Shown here: piece by piece, positions 51,481 through 63,350 of the stretch | Layout of the letters: every line of letters begins with the position of its first letter | Position numbering within the stretch: position 1 is the first letter of the stretch | Origin: Phylloscopus collybita | Taxonomy: Eukaryota > Chordata > Aves > Passeriformes > Phylloscopidae | Reading direction: 5' to 3' | Length of the DNA: 64,000 bases | Assembly (NCBI GenBank): GCA_027886175.1 | Contig: JAJNNQ010000018.1 | Span: 21,805,001 to 21,869,000, forward strand | Translations under genes and position numbers: made by a program | Notes under the pieces: generated by a model | Told to the model about the DNA's origin: nothing | Databases searched by the model: none | The model's input: the letters and a program-made list of their open reading frames with translations, nothing else

Positions 51481-54400
51481 TCTCTTGGGCTGCTGGATCT
51501 AGCAGGGCAGGTCCTCCTCTAACAGAACTCTTATCTTGCCATCTGACAAATATCTGGGAGGACTGCTTTTGATCCCCTGACAGAAGTCTTCCAAAGACAG
51601 GCCTTCTCCCTTCTTTTCTCCTGCACTGTGGTGCAGCAGCAGCCACACAAGGCCAGACCAGCATCCCAAGTGTGAGACTGCTTAAAGGTAAAATCATTCT
51701 CAAGCTGGGCTGTGCAGATGCTACAGACAGACATCAGCTTTGCTTTCACCAGTATACAATATGACATACCATAGACTTGACACTTTTCAGGCTGTATAAG
51801 TATTAATTTCTTCCTGATTATGTTTAAATGGAGCATGGAGATACTACAGTCACAAATATGATATGTATGTTTAATCATACTGCTTCACTTTCAAAAGCAT
51901 GTTTTCCTGTTAGAGTACTATTAAGATTTTATTAAAATGACAGCAATGTCACTAGAATCAGATAACTGACTGGCTTTTACAATATTTTGATTAGACTTAG
52001 CACAGCTTTCTATTTACTTGTGATGATACAGAAAAAGAGAAAACCTTAAACCTCTCCCAGAAAGTTACACATCATAGATTCATATTTTATGCTGTTACAG
52101 TGGCACTTAATAAAATGAACTATTAACACTGCATTGAATAAGGCACAAAATACAGTAAGCGCGGTAACTGAAACAGGAACACCAAACATATTCTGGCTGT
52201 CATTATTTTCAAAAATTAATTGGATTTCAAGCAACATGTTAAATGTGAGATCTCACGGAATTAACTGTGTAGTAGTGATTAGACTAATAGTTTATCCTCT
52301 TCCATATATGCTTTTAGCAGCAAGTAACAGAAGAAGATATGGAAGTTATGAGGCATCAAAAGTGACATGAAAATAGATGACGGCTTGCATGGCATGCTTA
52401 AGTGAGAAGAAAAAGCCTCATTATGGAAATAACAAGTAATAAGACAGAAGTGTTCACTGTCCTAAAGAGCTATTTTTGGCAGATCTCTCATAGAATTAGT
52501 GTCAAAGTATGTGACTGAATATTGACACAACACATAAAAGGCTTGTGAGGAAAGAGAACTAGACCAAGAGTAGTAGCCTAAAAAGAATACAGAGTGAAAA
52601 CACCTCCAAATTCTAACAAATCTGTAGCACACACAGCTCTGTCCTCCACACTTAATACTGAGTAGAATGAAGAAAACTATCCACATCTAATGTGATATGA
52701 AGTGGGGTCACTGGATATGGAATAAAAAAATTAAGGACTTTTGCAGGAATGAAGAAAAATCAGAGCATCAGAAGTGACACAAACTATAAAACTACCACAA
52801 CTTCAACTTTCTTGAAAGTGAGCAACGCATTTCAATATATAGATTACAAGACAGGGACCATTTTCTTAGGAAATCCTCTTTAAAAAAAATAAAATATATG
52901 TAGGCAAAACCCCAAGGGACTTGTATTTAGACTATACCTATTTTCCCCCTTGAATCCAACCAGCAAAATAATCGATCAAAGCACCTTCACAGAGTTTATT
53001 TGGAGATCCTGGTCCTGCTTTTGGCTGTGCTGATTTTGCACAATTTCACACTCAGAGGATAAGAGAGTTACTATACAGCTATGCATGTGTGAGCAAAAGC
53101 ATTTTGGGGTCAGAATGTGCAGAAACAGGAAAGATCGGTTTAGGTATCTTCAAGAGTGAAAGGAAAGGATGAGACGAGTATTAAAGTAAGTACAGAGACA
53201 GTAAAAAGCTGTGAAATACAACAACGACGAAACACAGAGAGGTGAAATGATGGAAAACAGTATTTTATGTCAGATATACAATAGCCCAAACATATATAAG
53301 AGAAAAGCCTTCCATATTTTCAATAAAAATTAAGAGCAAGTATGAATGCTTACCTGGGACAATATGCAAGACTCCTCTCAAACACCATGAGCTTCAATTC
53401 TTGAAGTAGTTGGCCCTTAAACTACATGTTCCACGAAACCCCAGAACAGCTCTGTTTACCTTTGGAACCATGCACTGGGTCCCTTCTATTCAGTTACCAG
53501 TGGTGATTACTTGACCTGAAACTCTAACTTCTGGGAAGCCCATTTGTCAAGTTATTTTAAAACACTTTTGCTCATTTCAACAGACCCTGGCAGACATATC
53601 TGTATGTGGATAACTCCCTTTGCACAAGTAAATGTCAGTGTGCCTGCAGGAATGCTTACAGTGTTATTTGGTCTGCTTCTGCCTAACCATATTTTATTCA
53701 TTCAAGGGTACAGTTTTCACCAATCCCCAGCAGGTTCCCCTCTAGGAAACAGGACAGCTGACCTGAGTTATTGCAACAGGCAGCAAAAAAACCCCAAGGT
53801 ATTGGAGGGACTAAGAGTGGAGATGCTAGTTTTCAGCAAAGCATCATAAAAAATAAATTAGGAAGATCTAATATGTTTTAAATAAAGAAATAAATTTAAA
53901 CCTTCAGGGGAAGACTGTATTTAAAAATGCAACAGGCTCAACTATTAAAAATGCATGGTAGCAAAATGATTCAAGATGTTTTGATGCTTATGGGGAAACT
54001 AACAAAAACATGGAATTCAAACTGTCTTCCCATTGCTTTCATTATGGGATTCTCTTTTTCCTCCTTTTTCTTGTTTTTTTGAATGTTTCTTGCAATTAGT
54101 GCTAGCTTTTTATTTGCATAAAAAACAGATAATTGCTACTTGCTACTAAAAGCTGACTTCCCACCTGAAGATAGTATTCCATAGCTAAGCTTTTAACAAG
54201 CAGCTGTCATCAAAAGTTGAAGATGTTGACAACATCAGATTGCTGTCCAGTACCAGAGGAAATGGATCCTCAGATGACAAGCATCAAGAAGTGTTTTAAT
54301 AGTTACAGGTGGCTAAGCAGTAAGAGCATGTAAACTCTTATGAAGCAAAAGATCCTATTTTTATGTAAACGTCCTTACCACTGCTGTGTAAAATCCAGCA

Positions 54401-54532
54401 ATGTCAGCTAGCACATTCATGACACTTTTTCCGACTGCACATTCTATCTTGAAATTTAGTGTGAAAACTTCGAAGAGAAAGGAATTCAACAAGACCTGTC
54501 AAGATTTGAGTCATACACTGACTAATCCCACT
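51481..54532. other. Intron stretch without recognised repeats
   Basis: AT-rich, low in repeats. It contains a minus-strand CCCAG|GTAAGC junction-like site at 53353/53354. A complex segment at 52070-52330 might be conserved, but this is a guess. Confidence 0.5.
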
Positions 54533-54880
54533 TGTAGCAGTTTAATCCCATACAACAACTAAACACCATGCAGCTGCTTCCTCCCATCAGTGGGACGAGA
54601 AGGAAAATCAGGAAAAGGTAAAACATGTGGGTTGAGATAACAATTTAATAATTGAAATAAATTATAATGAACAAGCTTCTACAGCTTATCAGGGCTTCTG
54701 CCCAGCTACAGGCTCCCAGGGACTCCCACTTTCCAAGTCCAAAAAACTAGTCACTCACACTTTTGTGCAAAGTAGCGTCTCAATCAGCTGGCATCTGCCC
54801 TTCATAAATACTTGTACATAAAATCTAACACAGAGGACCTGCCAGTTCAGGAATCTGGCAACAAGTTAAGATAAGCCTCA
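54533..54880 (-). mobile_element. Partial avian ERVL-type LTR
   Basis: The plus strand starts TGTAGCAGTTTAATCCCATA and continues CAACTAAACACCATGCAGCT, then GTGGGTTGAGATAACAATTT and CCAGTTCAGG. These match, in reverse complement, the U5-R-U3 order of the LTR at 23552. On the LTR strand ATTAAA is at 54644-54649. The far (U3) end is not recognisable after about 54880, so the copy is truncated or decayed. It ends about 0.8 kb downstream of the SS3 microexon, in the same orientation as the gene. Confidence 0.75.
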
Positions 54881-55143
54881 AAGCACACTTGAGAGCTAAA
54901 CAGATCCATTGTTTGGGGAGTGCTTTTTACCTTAAGGCCTACATGAAGTTTGATCAGCTCTTTGAAGTAGAACGGAAAAGATCTGGCTTGCTCAGTCAGT
55001 GTAGAAATGAATATGATCTTTCACTATTATTTTTCACAGAAATTTTATAATCCCTCCTCCCTCCTTCTACATACTGAAAGGAATTTAGGTGACCCAGAAG
55101 TTCAGTTGGAATTTCTTATAGAAACCTAAGAATGGCAAATGCC

Positions 55144-55159
55144 ATATATATATATATAT
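55144..55159. repeat. Short (AT)n run
   Basis: Eight AT units. Confidence 0.95.
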
Positions 55160-55585
55160 GAAGAACATATATTCTAAACAAAAAAATCTAATTTTTCTTT
55201 ATTCTATATCCAAATAAAAATTACTTTGAATAAATACCACGTTAAGTTGTCACCATTCTGTAATAAAGCAAGAGTTTAAAGCTTGTTTTCTTTGTTTTTT
55301 AATATGCCTGCATTTTTGTAGTGGAGAAGTGCATACAATACCTGTTGTTATTCTTATGTAGTTCCTTAAAAGTTTTCATAAAGACAACAGGTTACCAGTG
55401 AAATGTAACAACAGCTCATCAGGTTCCTCAGGTGCTCTTCTGCAAAGCTATGAAATAACAGTTCATCTCCTCTTTGAAGAAACCTAATACAAATTTTTCC
55501 ATATACAATCACCTTAAAGTCTTCCCTCCTCCCTCTTCAGCTTCATATCCCACCCAACCCTTCAATTTCGGAAGATTTTTTTTTT

Positions 55586-55622
55586 AAAGAAAAGAAAAAT
55601 AAAGAAAAAAAGAAAAGAAAAA
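55586..55622 (-). promoter_or_regulatory. Pyrimidine-rich tract downstream of the SS3 donor
   Basis: On the transcript strand this is 37 nt of almost pure U with regularly spaced C (TTCTTT and TCTTTT motifs). It begins 82 nt downstream of the SS3 donor. Motifs of this kind bind PTBP1/PTBP2 and TIA-type proteins that control neuronal cassette exons. A regulatory role is inference; the same sequence could be a plain low-complexity tract. Confidence 0.4.
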
Positions 55623-55704
55623 CAGCTTATAAATCAGCAAAGAAAATAAAGTTATTTTAATATATATAGAAAGAGAACAAAATGAAACTTGAGGGAAAAC
55701 TTAC

Positions 55705-55731
55705 TGGCGTTACAGTTTATCCTGATACAGT
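55705..55731 (-). CDS. NRXN3: NRXN3 alternatively spliced SS3 microexon (27 nt)
   Basis: This 27-nt cassette on the minus strand reads, with the G carried over from the upstream exon, D-C-I-R-I-N-C-N-A plus one base (A) of a further codon. It matches the neurexin SS3 insert, recalled from mammals as DCIRINCNSSK. The acceptor is a pyrimidine tract ending TTTTTCCCCATCTAG; the donor is GCCA|GTAAGTTTTC, a near-consensus 5' splice site. If the next exon begins with GC, as the known SS3-minus protein (VNLGKGPETL) implies, skipping makes GGC (Gly) and inclusion makes AGC (Ser), so both forms stay in frame. SS3 lies in a loop of LNS4 in alpha-neurexins only. The sequence differs from my recollection of mammals by Ala for Ser before the split codon. 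It is too short to appear in ordinary ORF scans. The next LNS4 exon is not in the window. Confidence 0.94.
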
Positions 55732-55927
55732 CTAGATGGGGAAAAATAAATGAAAGATGAAATTGCATCCTTCAAGGTAACAGCTGCAGACATCCAAAAA
55801 CAATCAGTCCACCCTTCCGGGGACAGACACACGCAAAGAGATGTGGCCATTTTATACTTATACACAGTCTGTACAAGTTCAGGAGTGGGTGTATATGTAC
55901 AGTATATTCTATGTAAATATCTGTTAC

Positions 55928-55965
55928 ATAAATATATATATTTGCATATATATATACATATGTAT
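55928..55965. repeat. AT dinucleotide-rich run
   Basis: Interrupted AT repeats occur about 200 nt upstream of the SS3 acceptor on the transcript strand. Confidence 0.9.
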
Positions 55966-56229
55966 AGAGAAATATACCAATATACATACATAGCCACATG
56001 TTGACACAGAAAGTTCTTTTCTCTTTATAGGAACCTACAAATCTAAGAGAATCTTCCACTCCAGACCATGAACTGATATGAATTACAATAAAAAAATTAT
56101 AATTAAGGCATAAAAATCTTCAAGTCACACTCAAGTGTCATTTTGCTTTTTAGAGACCTTTAGCAATTTCTCTAAGAAGCTTGAAGCTCAAAGTGAACCT
56201 TTACACTTGGTTTCTTTTAAATTAATTTG

Positions 56230-56760
56230 TATTGTTATTGCATAAATATACCATCTGTCAACAGAGAATACCTGTAAAATCAGCCTATGAGATTTCTGGT
56301 GCAATATTTAACCCTTTCCAGCTCTCCCAAAGACAGACCCTCTTCTCATTCCCCCATAGCCAGCCCAAAACACTTTTTAATATGTGCAGAGACACATTTG
56401 ACACTGTCCGCTCCGGTGAGGAAAGGGTTAATACACTGCCCAGTTGTGTCCTATCATAAAATGGCCACTTGCAAACAGCTAACCGCACGAACGCCCAGCC
56501 CAGATTTCAGCTAGTTCCGGAGGTGGGAATTCTCTTTTTTTGGCAGGGAGAATGGGGATTTCTTTCAAAGGTCCCCAGCCCTGCCAGTTCCTCAGAGCCC
56601 AATCCCATCTTGCTGTCTGAACGCTAATACTGAATGGGGCATTTGTAACGTTCAGGGAGAAGATGAAATGGGCAGTGAAGTGGCAGATCTGGAAACCTTT
56701 GCTGGCCCTGCTTCCTTCAGAGGTCACAGGCAAGGGAGGGACAAAGAGAGGTATAAGGAG
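56230..56760. other. Candidate conserved intronic element
   Basis: This is complex, non-repetitive sequence with several retained CpGs (for example GTCCGCTCCGG and ACCGCACGAACGCC near 56407-56494), about 500-1,000 nt upstream of SS3 on the transcript strand. That composition is unusual for neutral avian intron. The ORFs on both strands have no known domain. Conservation is only inferred. Confidence 0.35.
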
Positions 56761-59586
56761 AGAAGAATAGAGTTATGTCTGTGGAATCTAATAAATGGTA
56801 ACTGAGGAGTCTCCACAAAGAAAGCAAGCTGAGCTGGGAGAGCCTGAGCTAGAGGGCTTCTGAGCATTGCTTCTCTCTTTTAACACACTAATGCTCAGCA
56901 TATCTCAGGATATGATCCATAAGAGGATCTTTCATTTACAAATGCCTATTTACAGCCTTGTGAACATCCACTGCTGTGGTGTCTAACATGGGCGAGAGCT
57001 TTCATATTAGTGCTATTACATATGTTGGGCTATGCTGACCTTCTCTCAGGAAATCAAGGCCATGAATAATAGCACCATGCTAGTGGACATGTTGCCTGGA
57101 CAACTAGAGATTCCATCACCAGGAATGGTTGTATTTGTTACAGAGATATGGCCCAGCAAGGTAGATTATATAGAATGGCAGAGAAATATAATGCAGTCTG
57201 CTTCTTAACTGGACCAATTTTATGTTTGCTCAGACAAATGCAGGAAAATTATTTCAGCAGCTAAACACAGTTCTTAAAAAATGAAGGAGGGGAAAGAACA
57301 AGAGTCTATAAGTAACAAATAAAGAGTTGTAATGAGTAGGGACATACCAATCACAAGTAACATAGCAGAGAGAGTCTGTTTTCAAGCAGAACTTCTGAGA
57401 AAATCTGGGTTTGGTTTTGTGCGATTAGGTTTGTCATGTGTCGTCAACCGCAACAGAAAAGTGGGAGCAAACAGCCCTGGAGCAACTGCTACGATCACCA
57501 TACAGTGGTGGCTATATCCCTTTACAGGAGCTGGGTGGGGTAAAGGGAGCTCTGAAGTACATGCAGGGGAACTTCCCTCTCTGACCTGATGGAGAGTGAC
57601 AGCAAGAGAGACACCCAAGCCTCACCACAGGCAAGTGAGGTCAAGAGAGTTGTTACAGCTGGAACACGGGAATTTCTTATGGACTAAAGAGCAAGTATGC
57701 TGGAAAGGGAAACATACATGGCTGGTCCTCAGCAACATTCATCAAAGAGACTAAAATCACTCTTGTGTTACGGATGTGTGTAGGGTTTTGTGGGGTTATT
57801 TTTTCAGTGATACCACAGTATGTGCTAGGGCTTGCCCTCAGGCTGAAACACTACTCTAGATGAAGGGATAGATGTTTCAAACTGGAAACGGTGTAGCCTT
57901 TATCTTGGCTGCAAGGGTCCTATTTCAAAGAACAAGAGTCCAGGCCACTGAGACGACTGCCCTGAAAAATACATGGCACTATTACATCTCCAGACTGTGA
58001 GCGCAAAGTCTGCAATGCCATGTGATTGGGAGCCAAACAGAAACACCCAGGTGCATTCCAAAGGAGGCAGCTCCCCATCCAGGTTTCATCTAACTGGGTC
58101 AGTGGGGATCCTGCACAGCAGCTAAGAGAGCCCATCTGCTTGCACTGTTACACCAGCACCACCATACCATCCACACTACCACCAAAGAATGTGCAGAACT
58201 TTTTGTTGTTGTTGCCTTAATTTTGAGCCTTGCCCAAAACAATCCAAAAATTTTCCAAGCATTAATACATGAAGTGGTTCTCTCCCTCTTAAATCAGTTT
58301 TTGAAAAGGAAGAGAACACTTACGTTCTTCTAAACTAGTACAACAGTACAAATCCACAGCAGAGGAGATTCTTCCTGGCAGTGAGGGTGCAGGTGTGGTC
58401 TGGTCTTTGTGCTCAAAATGGCAGCATCTGGTTAGTTCAGGAATAATCACAAAAAGTCCTTGGCATTCCTTCTGCACAGTACCAGGGCAATAAGACTTCT
58501 GGTAATCATCATCTGGGGCACTCAGCCCTGTTATCAGTATTTACTTCTGAGATAGGTTTTGGAGATGAGTATGCCTGAACAGCTGTAAATCCAGTCACCT
58601 GCCAGTTCAGCAACTGGATGTGGAATATGGTGGACAGTAAGGAAGTGAAAATAGAGTATGTTACTGCATGGGGAGCAGGATTAGCTGGGAAGACCTTCTG
58701 CAGTTACTTTCTTTTCATTAATTGCCTAATGTAAACCAGGAGTTCCTTCCTTAGTGCTCAGATGAAAGGTTTTCCAGAGGAAAATGGGCCAAAGACACTC
58801 CCAAAAGGTTAAATAGCTCAACTGCAGTTAGCTAACATAAGGGATCCATTGTTTGAATGGAGATATCCTTAGGCAAACAAAGATCTGCAGTTTAGGCCTA
58901 TGTTTCTTACCATTTTTATCTTTTTGTCTGAAAATAATAATATTTATTTGATGCTGCTAAGGCTTCAGGCTGTTAAATCCTTGAATCAAGAAAGAAAGTC
59001 ACATTTACTGTGTGAGGACAACATGGTTTTTCCTTTGGATGAGCAGCCATATGTGGCTATGGAGGAGTACTTCAGGGCAAGTATAGGACAAAAAAAATAA
59101 TCAGGGCCCAACTGTTTCCAAGCTCACTCTGAATTATTTCCTATGGGAAAACCAGAAAAAGTCCTGTGCACACTTACCCTACATTATATTGAGGCTCCTT
59201 GCCTCTCTCCTACTTGAACTATTTTTATGTAGAAATGACAAAAGAAACTTTCCCTTTTGGATGGGCAGATGTGGCTCTGACACCCTTCAGGATTTATCTT
59301 AGGAAAAGATCGGTGAGAGAGATGATTAAACTTCCTTAAATGATAGGAGGCAGGAAACATTTATCCTAGTCACCAGTGACCTGAAGATATGCCAGGCCAG
59401 GAAGAAAAAAACCCTGAAATATTCTTTAATGGAAGTCAGTAAAACATTATAAACCTGCCACTTATCAATGGGAGGAAAAATGTGAACATGGATCTCCCTA
59501 TCAGACCAGCCATTTATTCCCCTTTCTGCACAGCATCTAGCATCAAAAATTATTCCCAAGCATGTTCCAAGATATGATTTGCTTAA

Positions 59587-59604
59587 TCTCTCTCTCTCTC
59601 TCTC
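59587..59604. repeat. Short (CT)n run
   Basis: Nine TC units. Confidence 0.95.
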
Positions 59605-60087
59605 CTTCCACTCTAGACCCATTTGTTCAAAATCCTTCTCAACGGAAGTGAGACATGTAACACATTTGGATTTCTATTCTTCACACAACAAAAACTCAAA
59701 CTACTGAGAGTCATGCTGTTAACATGAAGATTTGCACTGCCTCAGGCACCCACACTGGAAAGGTCTGAAGCAATTTCCTTGCCCCCTTCCTTAGAGAATT
59801 ATTGATTGCTGCTCTTCCTTTCCCTCCCATCTACTAGAGCAAGCACCCAGCTGCCCATGCCCACCCACACCCACTGTATCTCTCTCCCCTGACTGGCTTG
59901 GACACTGAGTGCTGAGGGGTGAGAGGGATATGCCAGCCCCTGCAGGCTGCTCCGTATGCTCTGTTCTCAGGGCTGTTTGCCGTGCGGGCCGCAGGCTTCA
60001 GGCCTTTGAAGGGTCGAATACCATCTTTTGATTTACCATGGCTGATGGGGCATGGGAAAGCTTTACAACCAAAACACACAGAAGAGT

Positions 60088-60088
<1 letters not shown>

Positions 60089-60130
<42 letters not shown>
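60089..60130. repeat. Poly-A homopolymer, 42 nt, with GC-rich 5' flank
   Basis: A run of 42 A is followed by further A-rich sequence to about 60150. The 250 bp before it (59830-60088) are richer in G+C than the surroundings. The 91-codon ORF at 59919-60194 ends in a polylysine made by this tract and is not considered real. Confidence 0.97.
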
Positions 60131-60132
<2 letters not shown>

Positions 60133-63100
60133 AACTAAAGAAAAGAAAAAATCATAGGACAGACATTAATAAAGATACAAATGATAATATGTAATCGAAT
60201 GGAATAGATCAAAGAGAAGTGAGAAGTAAGTGACAGCTCTTAGTAATAGTATTTAATGACATAAGCACATTTAAATAACTCACCCCTCAAAACAGTCCTT
60301 TTTTGCACACATCTATCATGGGTTAGATGTTTTGGGGATACTGACATACAGCTAGACAGCACCAAGCATACTCAGATCTTCAGAGGTGGTGTTGATGACT
60401 GTTTGTCACTGGTAAGGAGATTTTGGCAAGGTCAGATGAAGATTTTGTTCTTGTTTGTGACATCTGGGCTATGAGCTGTCTCCATACAGAGTTACTGTGC
60501 CTTAGAGTAAACAATTGGAAACGAAGGGCTCTGGTAAGGTGATTCCTCATCAAATTCTGTTCAACAGCAAGGTAACTGCTGTTTTGGTAGAAGGTAAGTC
60601 CTGTTTCAAGGACATTTTCTGACAGTTTTGTAAATCTGAATAAAGGAGAGGGGAAGTTCAGTTTGGGTCCCAACAGTTTAAACTATCCCTCTGCTGAGTT
60701 AGACATAGGATAGTGCCGACAGGTGTCCACCGATCCAGCCTATAGTCACTCTGGGGAAAATTCAACCTCACAAAAATTTAAGGCTGAAAACTGGCAAAAT
60801 GTGGCATACACATAGCTTCAGTCCCTGCTACTACACAGCATCAGCCTTCAGTTTACACAGGGGGTTGTTTAAAGATTTACTCCCTGCATTAAGCTGTCAA
60901 CAACACATCTTTTCTGAACACGTGCATACCATCTGTCAAATCTTTAGCCACATCTTTTAGGTGCCAGACAGTAAGAGCTGAAGAGTCCATCTCTAGGCTA
61001 GGTGATGGCATAACAAATCCCAGTGAGTGCTAAAAGTGACTAATGCCAATCAGGCATACGATGTTGACAGGCCCTGAGGGAAAATACTTCATGCCAGCAT
61101 GATATAATAAAAATTGGAAAGGAAAGAGAAAGCTTTAAAAAAAAACAAGTATATTCAGGGTTATATAAATATACCCTCCTCATATCCACTTAGGGTATAA
61201 GAGGTTCCAAACACCCAAAATGAGCAATTCCCCTAATTTCCATTCATTTTTAAGAAGATACAACAGACTCAAACAAGTGGTACCTTTCTCAGAAGAAAAC
61301 GTGACAATTTTTGATGAAGTCTGGCAATTTTCATGCTGTAGTACTTCTCATGTGGGAATATCAAAGGTGATAAAAGCAGCCCTTACTAAAATACTAGCAC
61401 ATCCCTCACAGTGTGCAAAGAATTCCTTCAACAAGTAGAGAAACTAGGACTTGAAATGTAAAAGAACTGGCTCTAGGATAAGAGCCACTGTAGGGCTCTT
61501 ACACAAGAGGATACTGTAGGGCTGGGAGATACTCAGTTGCCCCATCACTTCTGCAACACTAGCATGCCACTACCAGTCTTTCAGTGATTAATTTTATTTT
61601 CTGAGAAAAATATAGCTAGCCATCATTTTCAAGAAATGAAACAGGGAAAATATAATCTCATTTTTCTTGATTATTAGCAACATCTAATTAGATCAGAAGA
61701 AAATGCAAACACATATAGACACATAAACGTTCTGGGGTTTTGTGGAAGATTCTCATTGCACATGAAAGGAGGCTCAACAGCAGCTCTTTTGAGCTGTTCT
61801 CCAGAGAAATGCTGCAAATTTGTGAAGTTTTCCTTTTCTTAAGAGTTAATACAGGCAGAGATTGCTACCATCAGAGTGCTGTTTCTCTTTATTTGAGGAG
61901 TTACTGTCACAGCTGAGGTTCATCTATTCCAACTGTCCTATAAGCCAGTCTGGATAGCACAGCAAGCTGCTCTTATGCAGCTACGAACTCAATACTGCTT
62001 TACACTTCCTCAGCCAAGCTAAGCGGAGCAAATACGCAAATACACGTGGGGGTTTTTTTGGTTGGTGTTTTGCTTTTATTTACTAAAAGGCAAGAGTTTC
62101 TATAGACTTTTGGATGGACACTTTTCTTCTAAAAAATGTGAACTTGTTTGATGCATCTTCTTCTCTTCACTTTCTTATTCAAAAAATAAATAATAGGGTC
62201 TGGCTCACAATTTCAAAGCCAAAAATAAAAACCAAAATCAATAGATGCAATTTTAAAAAGCAAGCTAGTTTCAGGGGACAACACATTCTACAAACAAAGC
62301 TGGTACGTGGTTTGTTCCTGATAGCCACAGCAGGGCTCTGAAGATGGTGATACTATTAGCTGAAAAAATGTGAAACTCATTCCAGTGGGCCTCAGAACTT
62401 TGAAAGCTAACAGAACCTTTCACGGACCATACACAAACCTCCATATAAAATAACCTACACATTAGGAGGTATAAGATTATGCACTTTATGTTAGTTTTGC
62501 CTCTTTGAGTCAGAACTTCTTTTTAGTTATATTCCTGAGTTCACATGAAGCAACAAGCTGCAACACTGAAAAGGAGAAGAAAACTTCAACTCATGTAATT
62601 ACATTCTTTAAAAATATGTCATTTTAGAATTCCTAAATAGAATACCTAAAGACTGGCAAGAAAATTAATTGAGGCTAATCTAATAGCACATTCACTCCCA
62701 ATTGTTTTTGTATTGTTGTTATTGTTGTATTTATTTCTAATTGTCTTTTTTAATTATTTTCCGGGAAAGCATAACTCTAAGGAGACAGAACACAGCCCTT
62801 TGGGATGGGGGGATTTACTTTTATTATTGTTAATTTCTTTTTTATAGAGACACAACAAAAACACCAGGCTTTTTATTAGATATATAAAATATGGCAAGCT
62901 GTGTCAAATGCTGATAAATAATGCAAAGGGCAGGGGGTTCACAGGACTTCTGCTTGCCACCATATCTATTTTACTTCCTTTCCATGTTTGCCTTTGACTG
63001 TTTTGAGTGATGCTGGATGAATGAGGGATGTAACTGATCAAAAGATGGACCAAGTAGCATGTTTCACACAGAGCTCACCAGTCCCAGACCAAGAAAGGAA

Positions 63101-63350
63101 ACTTAAAAACTTAAAGAATTAAAAACCAACACTGTCCATAACGAAGAACTGACAGCAAATCTTCATGCAGCAATGCGGAAGAGAATGTCTCTCCGCAAGA
63201 GAATATAATTATAAAAGTTTCGGCAGTTATTTTAGAAATCAATCCAATCCAATCAAACCAACAGAAAATAAATGAGATAATTTAAAAAAAACACTAATCA
63301 CAAGCCCAAACTAATAGTGAAGAGGGCAGTGGAAGGTGTTTATACGATAC

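Larger units (their letters stand above)
1..55704 (-). other. NRXN3: NRXN3 intron downstream of SS3 (3' end beyond the window)
   Basis: The intron starts at the GTAAGTTTTC donor at 55704 on the minus strand and runs past the left edge. The expected next exon, encoding KGPETL..NDNEWHTVRVV of LNS4, is not present on either strand, so the intron exceeds 55.7 kb. Its repeats and unexplained blocks are listed separately. Very long introns are typical of neurexin genes. Confidence 0.88.
55732..63350 (-). other. NRXN3: NRXN3 intron between the LNS4 exon and the SS3 microexon
   Basis: This 7,619-nt intron begins with GTATCG (plus-strand 63350 downward) and ends with the CCCCATCTAG acceptor at 55732. 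It holds AT dinucleotide runs at 55928-55965, a non-repetitive block with CpGs at 56230-56760, a CT run at 59587-59604 and a 42-nt poly-A at 60089-60130. I recognise no further exon. ORFs inside it have no neurexin or other known protein match. Confidence 0.9.

Noticed and set aside
55750..56059. Tyr/Ile-rich ORFs on both strands, membrane-like
   Set aside because: They are products of AT dinucleotide-rich sequence at 55928-55965 and have no conserved pattern.
59919..60194. 91-codon plus-strand ORF ending in polylysine
   Set aside because: The C-terminus is the poly-A tract; the rest has no known domain.
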